Assembly (NCBI RefSeq): GCF_000186865.1
Contig: NW_008705577.1
Location: 387,970 to 451,969 of the forward strand
Source of the DNA: Aureococcus anophagefferens
Taxonomy: Eukaryota; Sar; Pelagophyceae; Pelagomonadales; Pelagomonadaceae
Reading direction: 5' to 3'
DNA length: 64,000 nucleotides
A program made the translations under genes and the position numbers. Each line of letters starts with the position of its first letter. The first letter of the stretch is position 1. Of the stretch, positions 40,334 through 49,000 are shown piece by piece. Below the pieces are notes generated by a model that did no database searches, had not been told where the DNA came from, and saw nothing but the letters and a program-made list of their open reading frames with translations.

Positions 40334-40550
40334 GGGCTACGAGGAGCAGCGCAATGCGCTGCAAAGCTTTGAAAAACACGGCCCCAGCGCTCCTCCGCCG
40401 CGCGGTAATGATGCCGTCATGTTGACGTATGACAAGCAGCCGCCCGTGATGATGGAGGCGTGCTAAGTAGCGCGTCGTTTTGGTGCTGCACGTCGGCTCA
40501 TCACTGCGGCCGGGCGCAAAGCACGCAGCCGCGTTGCGGCGACGACCGCG

Positions 40551-41875
40551 ATGGGCCTCGCGCTTCGGCTCGCGTTCCTGGCGCCCTTCGCCTGCGGGAA
40601 CCACGGCGGGACGCCGTGGTGGAAGGAAGAGGCGGCGGACGCGCGGCGGTGCACGTCGCGGGGGCGGGAGGTGGCGTGCCTGGACGTGTCGACGTGCGCG
40701 CGGGGCGCGGCGAAGAAGGTCGCGATCGCGTCGGTCTTCGACGCGCACGTGCCGCTCGAGGCGACGCGCGGCGCGGAACTCAAATCTTCAACCCGACGTC
40801 AATGTGCGAGTATGCGACCGTTTCGACGCACGCTCTTCAGCCGTGCTTCGAGAACTCGACGAGAGCCATCGATGCGTCCAAAAATCAGCCGCATCGACTG
40901 CGAATTGACCGAGATAGAGAGGTTTGACGTTTTCGCCGGACGGGGCGTTCCACCGGTCGATTGCCACGCAGGCGACGTGCGGCGAGGCGAACCGGACGCG
41001 CTGCGACAACGGGACCGCGGTGGGCCACCGCCTCAAGCTCGCCGCCCTCGGGCGGCGCGCGGGCGTCGACGTCATCCTCGTCGTGCCGCGCCGCGACCTT
41101 CAGCGCGAGCCCATCGACGCGGGCGTCGCGCGGCGTCTCGCGGAGGGCGGCGTCAAGGTGCGCCACGCGGACTGGGTCGCGCCGCCGCAGCTCAGCCCCG
41201 GCGTCCCCCTGGAGAGCGGCGGCTGCTGCGGCGCCCGCGAGTTCATGAAGCTCCACGCGTTCGGCTTCGCCGACTACGACGCCGTCGCCGTCGTCGACAA
41301 CGACTTCGACGTCGACGACGTCGAGCGCCTGCGGCCCATCTTCGACTGCGCGGCGGCGGGCCACGTGATCACGACGCGGGGCGCCCACAGCGCCATGAAC
41401 GGCGCCTTCGCCGCCGTCCCGCCGAGCGCCGCGCTCCGGGACGCGCTCCTCGCGGCGCTCTCGACGGCCACCGCGCGGCGCCCGGCGCCCGGTCCTCGCC
41501 CCCCCCCCCCGACGCCGACGGACGCGTCTTTGGCAGGTCGACCGGGAGACGGGCTGGAACGGCGCGGGCTGGGGCCCCTTCCACCGCAAGTTCGACGCGC
41601 GCATGCAGGCGCGCGCGCCGCGTCCGCGCGGCCGCGCGCGTGCGCGAAACCCGCCGGCGTCGTAGGGCTTCATCTACTGGTTCTTCTACCAGAACTTCGA
41701 CGACCCGCGCTGGAAGCCCGTCCAGGTCGACCCCTGCGTCTGGAACGTCCAGGCCTTCCTCGCGCAGATGTGCAAAGCCGAGATCTGCGCCTCCGCCTCC
41801 GTCGCCGCCGGCCACATCGGCCTCATGGACCAGACGCGCCGCGCTTTGGACTGCGCCAAGGGGGGAGGCGGGTAG
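40551..41875 (+). CDS. GT8-like glycosyltransferase
   Basis: Exons 40551-40760, 40972-41466, 41537-41608 and 41666-41875; 328 aa. A signal peptide starts it (LALRLAFLAPFACG). Exon 2 has the GT-A core: HRLKLAALGRRAGVDVILVV, KLHAFGFADYDAVAVVDNDF with a DxD-type metal site (DNDFDVDD), and SAMNGAFAAVPPS. Exon 3 gives RETGWNGAGWGPFHRKF and exon 4 GFIYWFFYQNFDDPRWKPV, as in glycogenin/GT8 and fungal GNT1-like enzymes. Intron 1 is introner B3; introns 2 and 3 are 70 and 57 nt, with GC donors (the donor of intron 2 is uncertain). Reaction: transfer from a nucleotide sugar in the secretory pathway; acceptor unknown. Confidence 0.8.
40769..40971 (+). mobile_element. Introner element, family B copy 3, decayed ends (GT8 gene)
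   Basis: 203 bp, the same length as copy 1. The interior is clearly family B (CAAATCTTCAACCCGAC, GTCCAAAAATCAGCCGCA) but the left end is eroded (CGGCGCGGAACTC) while the right end keeps CTGCGTGGC in reverse complement. Duplication GCGACGCG (40761-40768) against GCGACGTG (40972-40979), 7 of 8. The intron is 40761-40971 (211 bp), GC-AG, phase 0; splicing restores LE|ATCGEANRTRC. Confidence 0.9.
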
Positions 41876-42162
41876 CGAAGTTGAAGTTTCGAAGCAAAGG
41901 GCCGCGCCGCGCGCGGGGGTACGGTGGGACGGTCTTCTAACATCGTCCCCGGCTGCGACAGGGACGGGCGGAGCTACCCCTACTCGCTGAGACATGAGGA
42001 GTAGGTCTACGTGCGCGCGTGCGTGCGCGTGCAGGTGTACGAAAGGCCCCTAGTTGCATGAAAGTTGGGTTTTCCGGTAGACGGTGCTGTGATCGCCTCG
42101 TCAGCACCTCATTAGACCTCATCGACTCAGACGCCGCCAGCCGCGCCGCACCAACCCCAACC
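41876..42162. other. Intergenic region, GT8 to ABC gene
   Basis: 287 bp with no supportable gene. AT-richer 3' half (42055-42130) just before the ATG at 42163, with CTTGTG- and TAGTTGCATGAAAGTTGG-like stretches; probable promoter of the ABC gene. Confidence 0.45.
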
Positions 42163-43212
42163 ATGGCCGCGCAGATGGAGTTGGACGCGTCGGACAAGCC
42201 CGTCGTGAACATCCGCAACCTGACCTTCGCCTACGAGACGGGCGGGCGCAAGAACATCAACGGCCTGAACTGCGTCATCCCGCCGAACGCCAAGGTCATC
42301 CTCGTCGGCGCCAACGGCGCGGGCAAGTCGACGCTGCTGCGCATCCTCACGGGCGTCATCTACCTGGGCCTCGAGCACGACGAGTTCGACATCAACGGCA
42401 ACGCGACGCCCCACGACCAGGCGAACGGCGTCGCGTACCTCGGCGGCGTCTGGAAGCGGCGCCGCACGGGCTTCGAGGGCATCGAGCCCTTCTCCATGGA
42501 CATCGCCGCGCGCGACATGATGAAGAAGTGGCAGGCCGAGAACCTCGAGCGGCGCGACGAGCTCGTGCGCGTGCTGGGCATCAACCTCGACTGGCGCATG
42601 CACGAGTGCTCCGACGGCCAGCGGAAGAAGGTGCGCATCATGCTCAAGCTGCTGCGCCCCTTCCGCCTCTGCGTCATCGACGAGTTCGCCGCGGACCTCG
42701 ACATCTTCTCGCGCAAGCGCTTCTTCGACTACCTCACGCGCGAGTGCGCCGCGCGCGGCGCGTCGGTCGTCTACGCGACGCACATCTTCGACCAGGCCGA
42801 CGTCTGGGCGACGCACGTCGCCTTCATGCAGCTCGACAAGGTCCTGTCGCCCATCCACGCGCTGGCGACCTACGCGCCCTACCGGGAGATCCTCGCGCGG
42901 ACGGGCGCGGACCGCGCCTTCTGCCCCATGTACGTCCTCGTGCTCGAGGAGCTCGAGCGCCAGTACCGCGACCACAGCGACTTCTTCACGGACGACAACC
43001 AGTGCCTCACGGACGTCATCATGGCCTCCCAGGCCGCCGAGAAGGAGGCCGACGCGGGCGAGGAGCGGCTCGCGACGAAGAAGAACAGCGGCTACGAGGC
43101 GGGCCGCCTCGCGCGCGCCATCGCCATCGACGACATGGACGAGCACCGCAAGGAGCGCCGCGCGGCCGAGAAGCGCGCCGAGGCCGAGGAGGCCCAGCGC
43201 GTCGTCGCCTAG
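42163..43212 (+). CDS. CAF16: Soluble ABC ATPase, CAF16 type (CCR4-NOT associated)
   Basis: 349 aa with a single nucleotide-binding domain and no membrane spans. Walker A is GANGAGKST (bases ~42310), the signature region is ECSDGQRKKVRIML (SDGQRK in place of SGGQ), Walker B is FRLCVIDEFAADLD, and the H-loop is YATHIF. FAYETGGRKNINGLN gives the A-loop region. An SDGQRRRV signature, Walker B ending DE(F/V) and 'YATHIFDG'-like H-loop are typical of yeast Caf16 and plant ABCI19-21. The C-terminal ~70 residues form a charged helix. In yeast Caf16 associates with the CCR4-NOT complex; role here inferred from family. Confidence 0.9.
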   Translation: MAAQMELDASDKPVVNIRNLTFAYETGGRKNINGLNCVIPPNAKVILVGANGAGKSTLLRILTGVIYLGLEHDEFDINGNATPHDQANGVAYLGGVWKRRRTGFEGIEPFSMDIAARDMMKKWQAENLERRDELVRVLGINLDWRMHECSDGQRKKVRIMLKLLRPFRLCVIDEFAADLDIFSRKRFFDYLTRECAARGASVVYATHIFDQADVWATHVAFMQLDKVLSPIHALATYAPYREILARTGADRAFCPMYVLVLEELERQYRDHSDFFTDDNQCLTDVIMASQAAEKEADAGEERLATKKNSGYEAGRLARAIAIDDMDEHRKERRAAEKRAEAEEAQRVVA

Positions 43213-43240
43213 CCGGGAATTTATCGCATTCGGTCGTGTA

Positions 43241-43966
43241 TTAGAAATCGCGATCGCTGCGCCAGAACTGGAGGACGAGGACGAAGACGTCGTCGGGGAC
43301 ATTCGCGTCGAGGAAGAGCCGCGCTTGCACGCGCTCGGCGCAGGGGCCGTAGCGGCGGAGCGTTGGCAAAGCCCGGCGGAAATCGAGGAGCTCGGCGCGG
43401 TCGGCGCGCCGAGCGGCCACGTGGGCCGTCCAGCCGCCCGCGGCGCGGACGGCGGCGAGGAAGTCGGCCGTGTTCGCGCGGCCGCTGTCTAGCGCGCGGG
43501 CCTGGGGTTTTCGGCCGGCGTCATTGCGCGTGTCGAGCGACGCGCCGCGACTCAGCAGAAGCTTGCACCTCTTGACGAGATTGTTCGAGGCTGCGATGTG
43601 GAGCGCGGTCTGGCCAGTCCAGTCGCGATCGTCGACCCGCGCGCCCGCGTCGAGCAGCAGGACTGCGGCGTCGCACCCGGTCCGGCCGCGAAAAGAGGCG
43701 CTGTGCAGTGGCGTCTTGCCTTTGGATGGCCAGCCCAAGTTGACGTCGGCGCCCTGTTCGAGAAGGAAAACTATGACCGAACACCACCCTTCTTGCGCTG
43801 CATAATACAGGCGCGTCCATCCATCATGGATGATCGAATGGTCGGATTCAGGGTCATCCTCGACACCAACGTCGCCTGTCAAGAAATAAAGGGCGTCGAG
43901 GTCGCCGCCCGACGCGTGATAGCGGACAATTTGATTGACGAACGAGCGCTCCTCAGAGCTGACCAT
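43241..43966 (-). CDS. Ankyrin-repeat protein
   Basis: 241 aa. Three to four ankyrin repeats span about residues 45-150: GWTRLYYAAQEGWCSVIVFL, KTPLHSASFRGRTGCDAAVL, GQTALHIAASNNLVKRCKLL and ASLDTRNDAGRKPQARAL. The C-terminal module, LRRYGPCAERVQARLFLDAN followed by PDDVFVLVLQFWRSDRDF, is a short helical tail that often follows ankyrin arrays in pelagophyte-type proteins (from memory of general pattern, not checked). A protein-interaction adaptor; partner unknown. It is divergent from the gene at 44034, with only 67 bp between starts. Confidence 0.85.
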   Translation of the reverse strand: MVSSEERSFVNQIVRYHASGGDLDALYFLTGDVGVEDDPESDHSIIHDGWTRLYYAAQEGWCSVIVFLLEQGADVNLGWPSKGKTPLHSASFRGRTGCDAAVLLLDAGARVDDRDWTGQTALHIAASNNLVKRCKLLLSRGASLDTRNDAGRKPQARALDSGRANTADFLAAVRAAGGWTAHVAARRADRAELLDFRRALPTLRRYGPCAERVQARLFLDANVPDDVFVLVLQFWRSDRDF

Positions 43967-44033
43967 CGCGTCGACCCGGGCTGCCGTGCTTCAACAAAAT
44001 ATTCAAGCAGCGCAGCCCGCTTGGTCATCGACG

Positions 44034-44531
44034 ATGGAGACCGAGGATATTCCCGAGTACGACGTGCGGAGCGAGCGCGCGGGCCGCGTCCGCATCCTTT
44101 TTCGTGACGCGCTTGGGCGTGTTCGGAGTTCTCGAGACTGTGAACTCCCCGCGGGCGTGCTCCGGCTCGGATTTCGCGACAAAGACCGCGTTGACTCCCC
44201 CTTGGTTAGGTATTCGCTCTTGCAGCGAGGGAAGACGCTGTTCCTCGAGACCTGGGTGTCCCTCGAGGACACGCCCGTGCTCTCGACCGTGCTGCCGGCC
44301 GTCCAGGACGTCTGCGAGACGGTCGCGCTCAAGGCCACGGGCAAGACGCTCGGCCAGCTCGACAACAGCCACATCTCGCCGCTCCTCGCGCACATCGACG
44401 TCGAGTACCTCGACGGCGCGGCGAGGAAAACGGTAGACCTCTGGAGCGTCGTCATCCAGAAGCTCGCCGCGGACATGCTCATGAAGCACGTCCACGACTT
44501 CAAGGCGGAGATGTTTTCGAAGGAGGACTAG
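44034..44531 (+). CDS. Unrecognised small protein
   Basis: 165 aa as an open frame, or 132 aa if an intron of 99 nt at 44111-44209 (GC...GTTAG) is removed. The part inside this putative intron has a composition closer to non-coding DNA, and its removal joins RVRILFRDA to YSLLQRGKTLFLETWVS smoothly. The C-terminal part is helical and regular (LPAVQDVCETVALKATGKTL, DLWSVVIQKLAADMLMKHVH). No known motif. Confidence 0.55.
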   Translation: METEDIPEYDVRSERAGRVRILFRDALGRVRSSRDCELPAGVLRLGFRDKDRVDSPLVRYSLLQRGKTLFLETWVSLEDTPVLSTVLPAVQDVCETVALKATGKTLGQLDNSHISPLLAHIDVEYLDGAARKTVDLWSVVIQKLAADMLMKHVHDFKAEMFSKED

Positions 44532-44677
44532 GGGGTCGCCGCTCGTGTACATACGCCTGTCTGGTCGTCGACTCTCCCGGCTTCGCACGGGCGCCGGGGA
44601 TTCCACACACAAGGAGACTGGGTTTGGGAAATATTAAACGGCGAGCGAACAAGCCGGCGGGTCGGGGGCCGCCGCGC

Positions 44678-44848
44678 TTACTTGAGCTTCTTCTTGGGGC
44701 GGAGCTGGTTCGTGTGCCCGCACGACTTCTTCCGGCAGTTCTTGGCGCGGGGGGGCAGGCGCGCGTAGCACTTGCGGCAGATCATCTTCTCGCAGTTGTA
44801 CGTTTTCGCCAGGGCGGCGAGGGAAGGATCGTACACCATCTTGACGAC
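44678..44848 (-). CDS. RPL40: Ribosomal protein eL40, last exon
   Basis: This exon encodes [20 protein letters not shown], then [20 protein letters not shown] and TAA at 44680-44678. The C-x2-C-x11-C-x4/5-C zinc ribbon and LRPKKKLK end are diagnostic of eL40, 60S subunit. An acceptor, TTTCTCGCAG, lies directly before the exon at 44849-44858, so there is at least one upstream exon. An ATG at 44840 ([15 protein letters not shown]) would give a 53-aa stand-alone protein, one residue longer than the mature family length. In most eukaryotes eL40 is fused behind ubiquitin ending RLRGG; the residues before VYDPS here are VVKM, not RGG, and no ubiquitin is visible up to 46 kb. The gene is on the minus strand, so an upstream exon would be at higher coordinates. 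Confidence 0.85.
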   Translation of the reverse strand, partial: VVKMVYDPSLAALAKTYNCEKMICRKCYARLPPRAKNCRKKSCGHTNQLRPKKKLK

Positions 44849-46003
44849 CTGCGAGAAACGGGGAAACGGTGAGCGGACCGCGCGCGGATTCGAGGGGCGG
44901 AGCGAAGCGACGTGTCCTCCCCTCTCGCGACGGCCGGGGGGCGTGGAGAGCCTCGCCGCCGAACGGCCGGAGCCGGCCGTTCGGCGCCGCCGCCGCGCCG
45001 GGCGCGCCCGGGCACGGCGGGCGGCGCGACGGCGACGATCCGCGGGGGTGAGGAGGCGCTCCCCGCTCGTCCCGGAGGAGGGGCGGGGGGCGCCCGTCGA
45101 CGGCGCGGACGAACGGCGGCCACTTGAGGCGGTCCGCCGTGGCGCGCCGCTCGCCGACGTCGTCGCCCCGCGAAACTTCGCCCGTCGCTCCGTCGACGCA
45201 AATTGACCACTTCCCCCGGCTTGAGGGCGGCCCCTGTGCGCGCCGCGCGCGTCGCTACCACTGGACGCCGACCAGCACCTCGATCGGCTTGGCGACTCAG
45301 GCTGAGGCGATGGCTAGGTTATCCGGCTAACTAGGTTTATCCGCCGGGGGTCGAGGGCTGGGCCAGCGCTCCTGTGCCGGCTTCTCACGTGTCCCGAGCG
45401 TGAGATGTACGTCCGATGGCGCGGCCAGGCCGACCAGCGCCCGGCGCACACGTCCGACAGACGCCCGTCGCGCGGCGTCGGTCCCGGCGGCGCGACGCGA
45501 TCCCCGAGACCCCCCGCGACGCGGACACCGTGACGAGACCCACCACCTGCCTGAGCCTGCTGACTCCGCCGGGGGTCGAGGGCTGGGCCAGCGCTCCTGT
45601 GCCGGCTTCTCACGTGTCCCGAGCGTGAGATGTACGTCCGATGGCGCGGCCAGGCCGACCAGCGCCCGGCGCACACGTCCGACAGACGCCCGTCGCGCGG
45701 CGTCGGTCCCGGCGGCGCGACGCGATCCCCGAGACCCCCCGCGACGCGGACACGAGACCCACCACCTGCCTGAGCCTGCTGACTTTAAAGACAGTTCTAC
45801 GCTCTACGTGACTCACAGTACGCCCTAGTCATCGTCTATCCCCTAGTCATCAAACTACCTCTAACTAGAACACCAACAACGCTGCATAATCTGGATATGG
45901 AAGCTGCGGGGGACGCCAAAAATCTGGCAGCAAGGCCGTGCGGCTTCTTGGCTGTGGCAGCCCCGGGCGACGTTCCTCGGCGGCCCCGGAGCGGCGCAGT
46001 CCC
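44849..46003. other. Intergenic/intronic region with no clear gene
   Basis: 1,155 bp between the eL40 exon and the surface-protein start. It holds the 5' part or first intron of eL40 (not identified) and a 225-bp tandem duplication. A short stretch on the minus strand, [12 protein letters not shown] then stop (about 45,289-45,253), looks coding-like but cannot be linked to a gene. Confidence 0.5.
45341..45790. repeat. 225-bp tandem duplication
   Basis: CCGCCGGGGGTCGAGGGCTG starts at 45341 and again at 45566. The two copies stay nearly identical to CCACCTGCCTGAGCCTGCTG, the second ending about 45,782. They differ by a 6-bp CGTGAC-like indel near 45,529 / 45,753. Near identity indicates a recent event. 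No coding sequence is convincing in either copy. Confidence 0.9.
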
Positions 46004-49000
46004 ATGGTGCCCCGGCGGGCCCTCGCCGCGCTGGCGCTGGCGCTCCAGCACGGGAAAACGAGCGCCGCCTCCTGCGACGACGTCTGCTGGGACGACGCCG
46101 ACGCCGTCGCCGCCTGGGACTGCGTCGCGTCGCCGGAGCCGATCCAGGTCATGGAGCGGGACGACGAGGACCACTACAGCGTGCGCTACCTCGACACGCA
46201 GACGGGCGAGTACGAGCTCGTCTACGAGATGGACTGGTTCGACGGCCACGTCAACGGCGCGGCCATGTACGAGACGCCGGGCGGGTCGTACTACACGTTC
46301 GCGTCCATGGCGGGCTTCCTCTGCCGCTTCGACGCGAGCGGCCAGGCCTGCTTCGACACGCCCCTGGAGTACAGCGCCAACGTCGGCACCATCGTCGGCA
46401 ACTCCTACTACTACTCGAAGAACACCGGCGAGGACGACGACGGCGACTCGTTCGTCTACTTCGTCGAGGACATCAACGACGCGGACCCGACGTTCCACGC
46501 CGACCCCATCCTCGCCATCGCCGACGACGTCTTCCAGGAGGCCGTGCTCGACGTCATCCCCCTCGACGAGGCCGCGGCGTCCGACGACGAGTTCTCCGGC
46601 GCGCGGGTCTACGTCGACGACGACGACGCCGCGGGCACCTACCTGCTGGGCCTGTCCCAGGACTACAAGGTCCTCGTGATCCATCTCGACGACACCGGCT
46701 ACCCCGACAAGTACGCCGTCCTCGACACGTCCGTGGACTGGGGCGACGCCGAAGAAGGTGGGGAGACGGCCTTTGGAGCCGCGTTCGCGTACCACAGCGC
46801 GGACGGCGGCCGCCGCGCGTACTTCGCGTCCAACGACGGCTACGGGTTGCTGGAGCTGGACCTGCCCGTGACCGTGCCCGATGCGTGCTGGAATTCGGGG
46901 TTGGATACGTCGGGCCACAGCGCGTGCGCGTCCGGGTCGTCCGAAACGTTGGAATGGCTCGCGTACTCGCGCGAGGCCTCGAGCAACGACGGCCTCAACT
47001 GCCCCGTCTTCTGGTCCGTCTACGCCACCTACGCGCCGACCCTCGCCCCGACGAAGGAGCCGAGCGGCGCGCCCTGCCCGAGCGGCGACGTCTGCTGGGC
47101 CGACTTTGGGGTCGACGCGTGGGACTGCGACCTCTACGCGGCGCCGGTGCAAGTCTTGGAGCGCGAGGGCGACGACCACTACACGGCGAACACGCTCGAC
47201 GTCGACACGGGCGAGTACACGCAGATCTTCTCCCTGGACTGGTTCGACGGCCACGTGAACGCGATCTCGCTCTTCGACGGCGGCGACCATGGCTACTACG
47301 CGTTCGGCGAATTCGAGCAGAAGCTCTGCCGCTTCGACGACTCCGAGGCGTTCTGCTTCGAGAAAGATCTTGAGCTCAAAGCGAACGTGGGCACGATCTC
47401 GGGGGACAACTACTACTACTCGAAGAATCTCGGCGACGGCGAGGACGTCATCTACGTCGTCATGGGCATCAACGGCGACGCGCCGCGGTTCCACACGGAG
47501 ACGAACTTCGCCGTGAACGGCGACCTCTGGGAGGGGGCTGTGCTCGACTTCGTCGCCGTCACGGAGGAGGGCGACAACGGCTTGGTCGTCGACGGCGAGT
47601 CCTCGGGCACGTACCTCTTCGGTCTGGGCAAGGACTACGAGCTCCTCGTCGTCCACGTGGACCCGGACAGCGGCTACCCGGACAAGTACGCCGTGCTCGA
47701 CAGCGACGTGGACTGGGGCGACTACGACGGCGACACGGGCACGACGGCCTTTGGGGCCGCGTTCGCGTACGAGCCCACGGACGGCAAGCTCACGGAGATC
47801 TACTTCGCGAGCAACGAGGGCTACGGCCTCTTCCAGCTCGTGCTCCCCTTTTCCATCGACGACGCCTGCTGGAACGAGGGCTTCGACTCGTCGACGCACG
47901 CCGCCTGCGCCGCGTCGCCGGACGTCGACCTCCGGTGGCGCGCGGAGAGCCGCGACGCGTCGTCGAACGACGGCATGAACTGCCCCGACGGCGACATCTT
48001 CGCCACGGACCCGCCGAGCCCGGAGCCGTCCTACGCGCCCACCGTGTCGCCGACGCCCGAGCCGACGCCCGTCCCCACGCCCGCGCCCACGCCCGAGCCG
48101 AGCCGGACGCCGACGCCCGCGCCGACGCCGACGCCGACGCCCGAGCCGTCCTACGCGCCGACGAAAACGCCGACGCCCGAGCCCAGCGAGGCGCCCGCGC
48201 CGGACCCGACGCCGACGCCGACGCTCGTGCCGTCGCCGGAGCCCACGCGGACGCCCGTGCCCGCGCCGACGTACGCCCCGACGGAGCTCCCGTCGCCGCG
48301 GCCGTCGCCGCGGCCGACGCACTCGCCGTCGTTCATGCCCATCGAGCCCTGGGACTGCGACGTCCACAGCAACCCCGTGCAGGTGCTCCAGTGGGGGGAC
48401 ACGGACGAGTACAGCGTCCGCGAGCTCGACCTGTACACGGGCGAATACTCCAAGGTCTTCGACATCGACTACTTCGGGGACCACGTCAACGCCGTCGCGC
48501 TCCTCGATCTCTCCTACGCCGGCGACGGGCCCTTCTACGCGTTGGGCTCCTTCCAGGGCTACCTCTGCTACTTCGACGTCGACCGCGCGGAGTGCTTCGC
48601 GGACGCGCTCGCCGAGGAGAAGCCGAACGTCGGCGCGATCGTCGAGGACCGCTACTACTACGCCAAGGAGCCGGGCAACAACGGCGAGAAGTCCTTCTAC
48701 TGGGTCGAGGGCATCGCGGGCTCGAGCCCCGCGTTCCACGACGACGCGCGCTTCGCGGTCTCCGAGGACCTCTTCACGAAATCCGTTTTAGACGTCGCGC
48801 CCGTGACGGAGGTCGACGACGACGGCCTCGTCCTCGACGGCGTCACCGCGACCTACCTCGTGGGCCTCGCCTACGACAAGAAGGTGTTCATCGCGCGCGT
48901 CGACGACGACGGCTACCCCGGCGCGTACGCGGTCCTGGAGTCGTACGTCGACTGGCGGGGCGGCGACGAGGACGACGGCGACACCGCGTTCGGCGCGGCC

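Noticed and set aside
44782..45261. 159-codon minus-strand frame upstream of eL40 as its first exon
   Set aside because: Overlaps the eL40 exon in a different frame, is Arg/Pro/Ala low complexity, and contains no ubiquitin motif.
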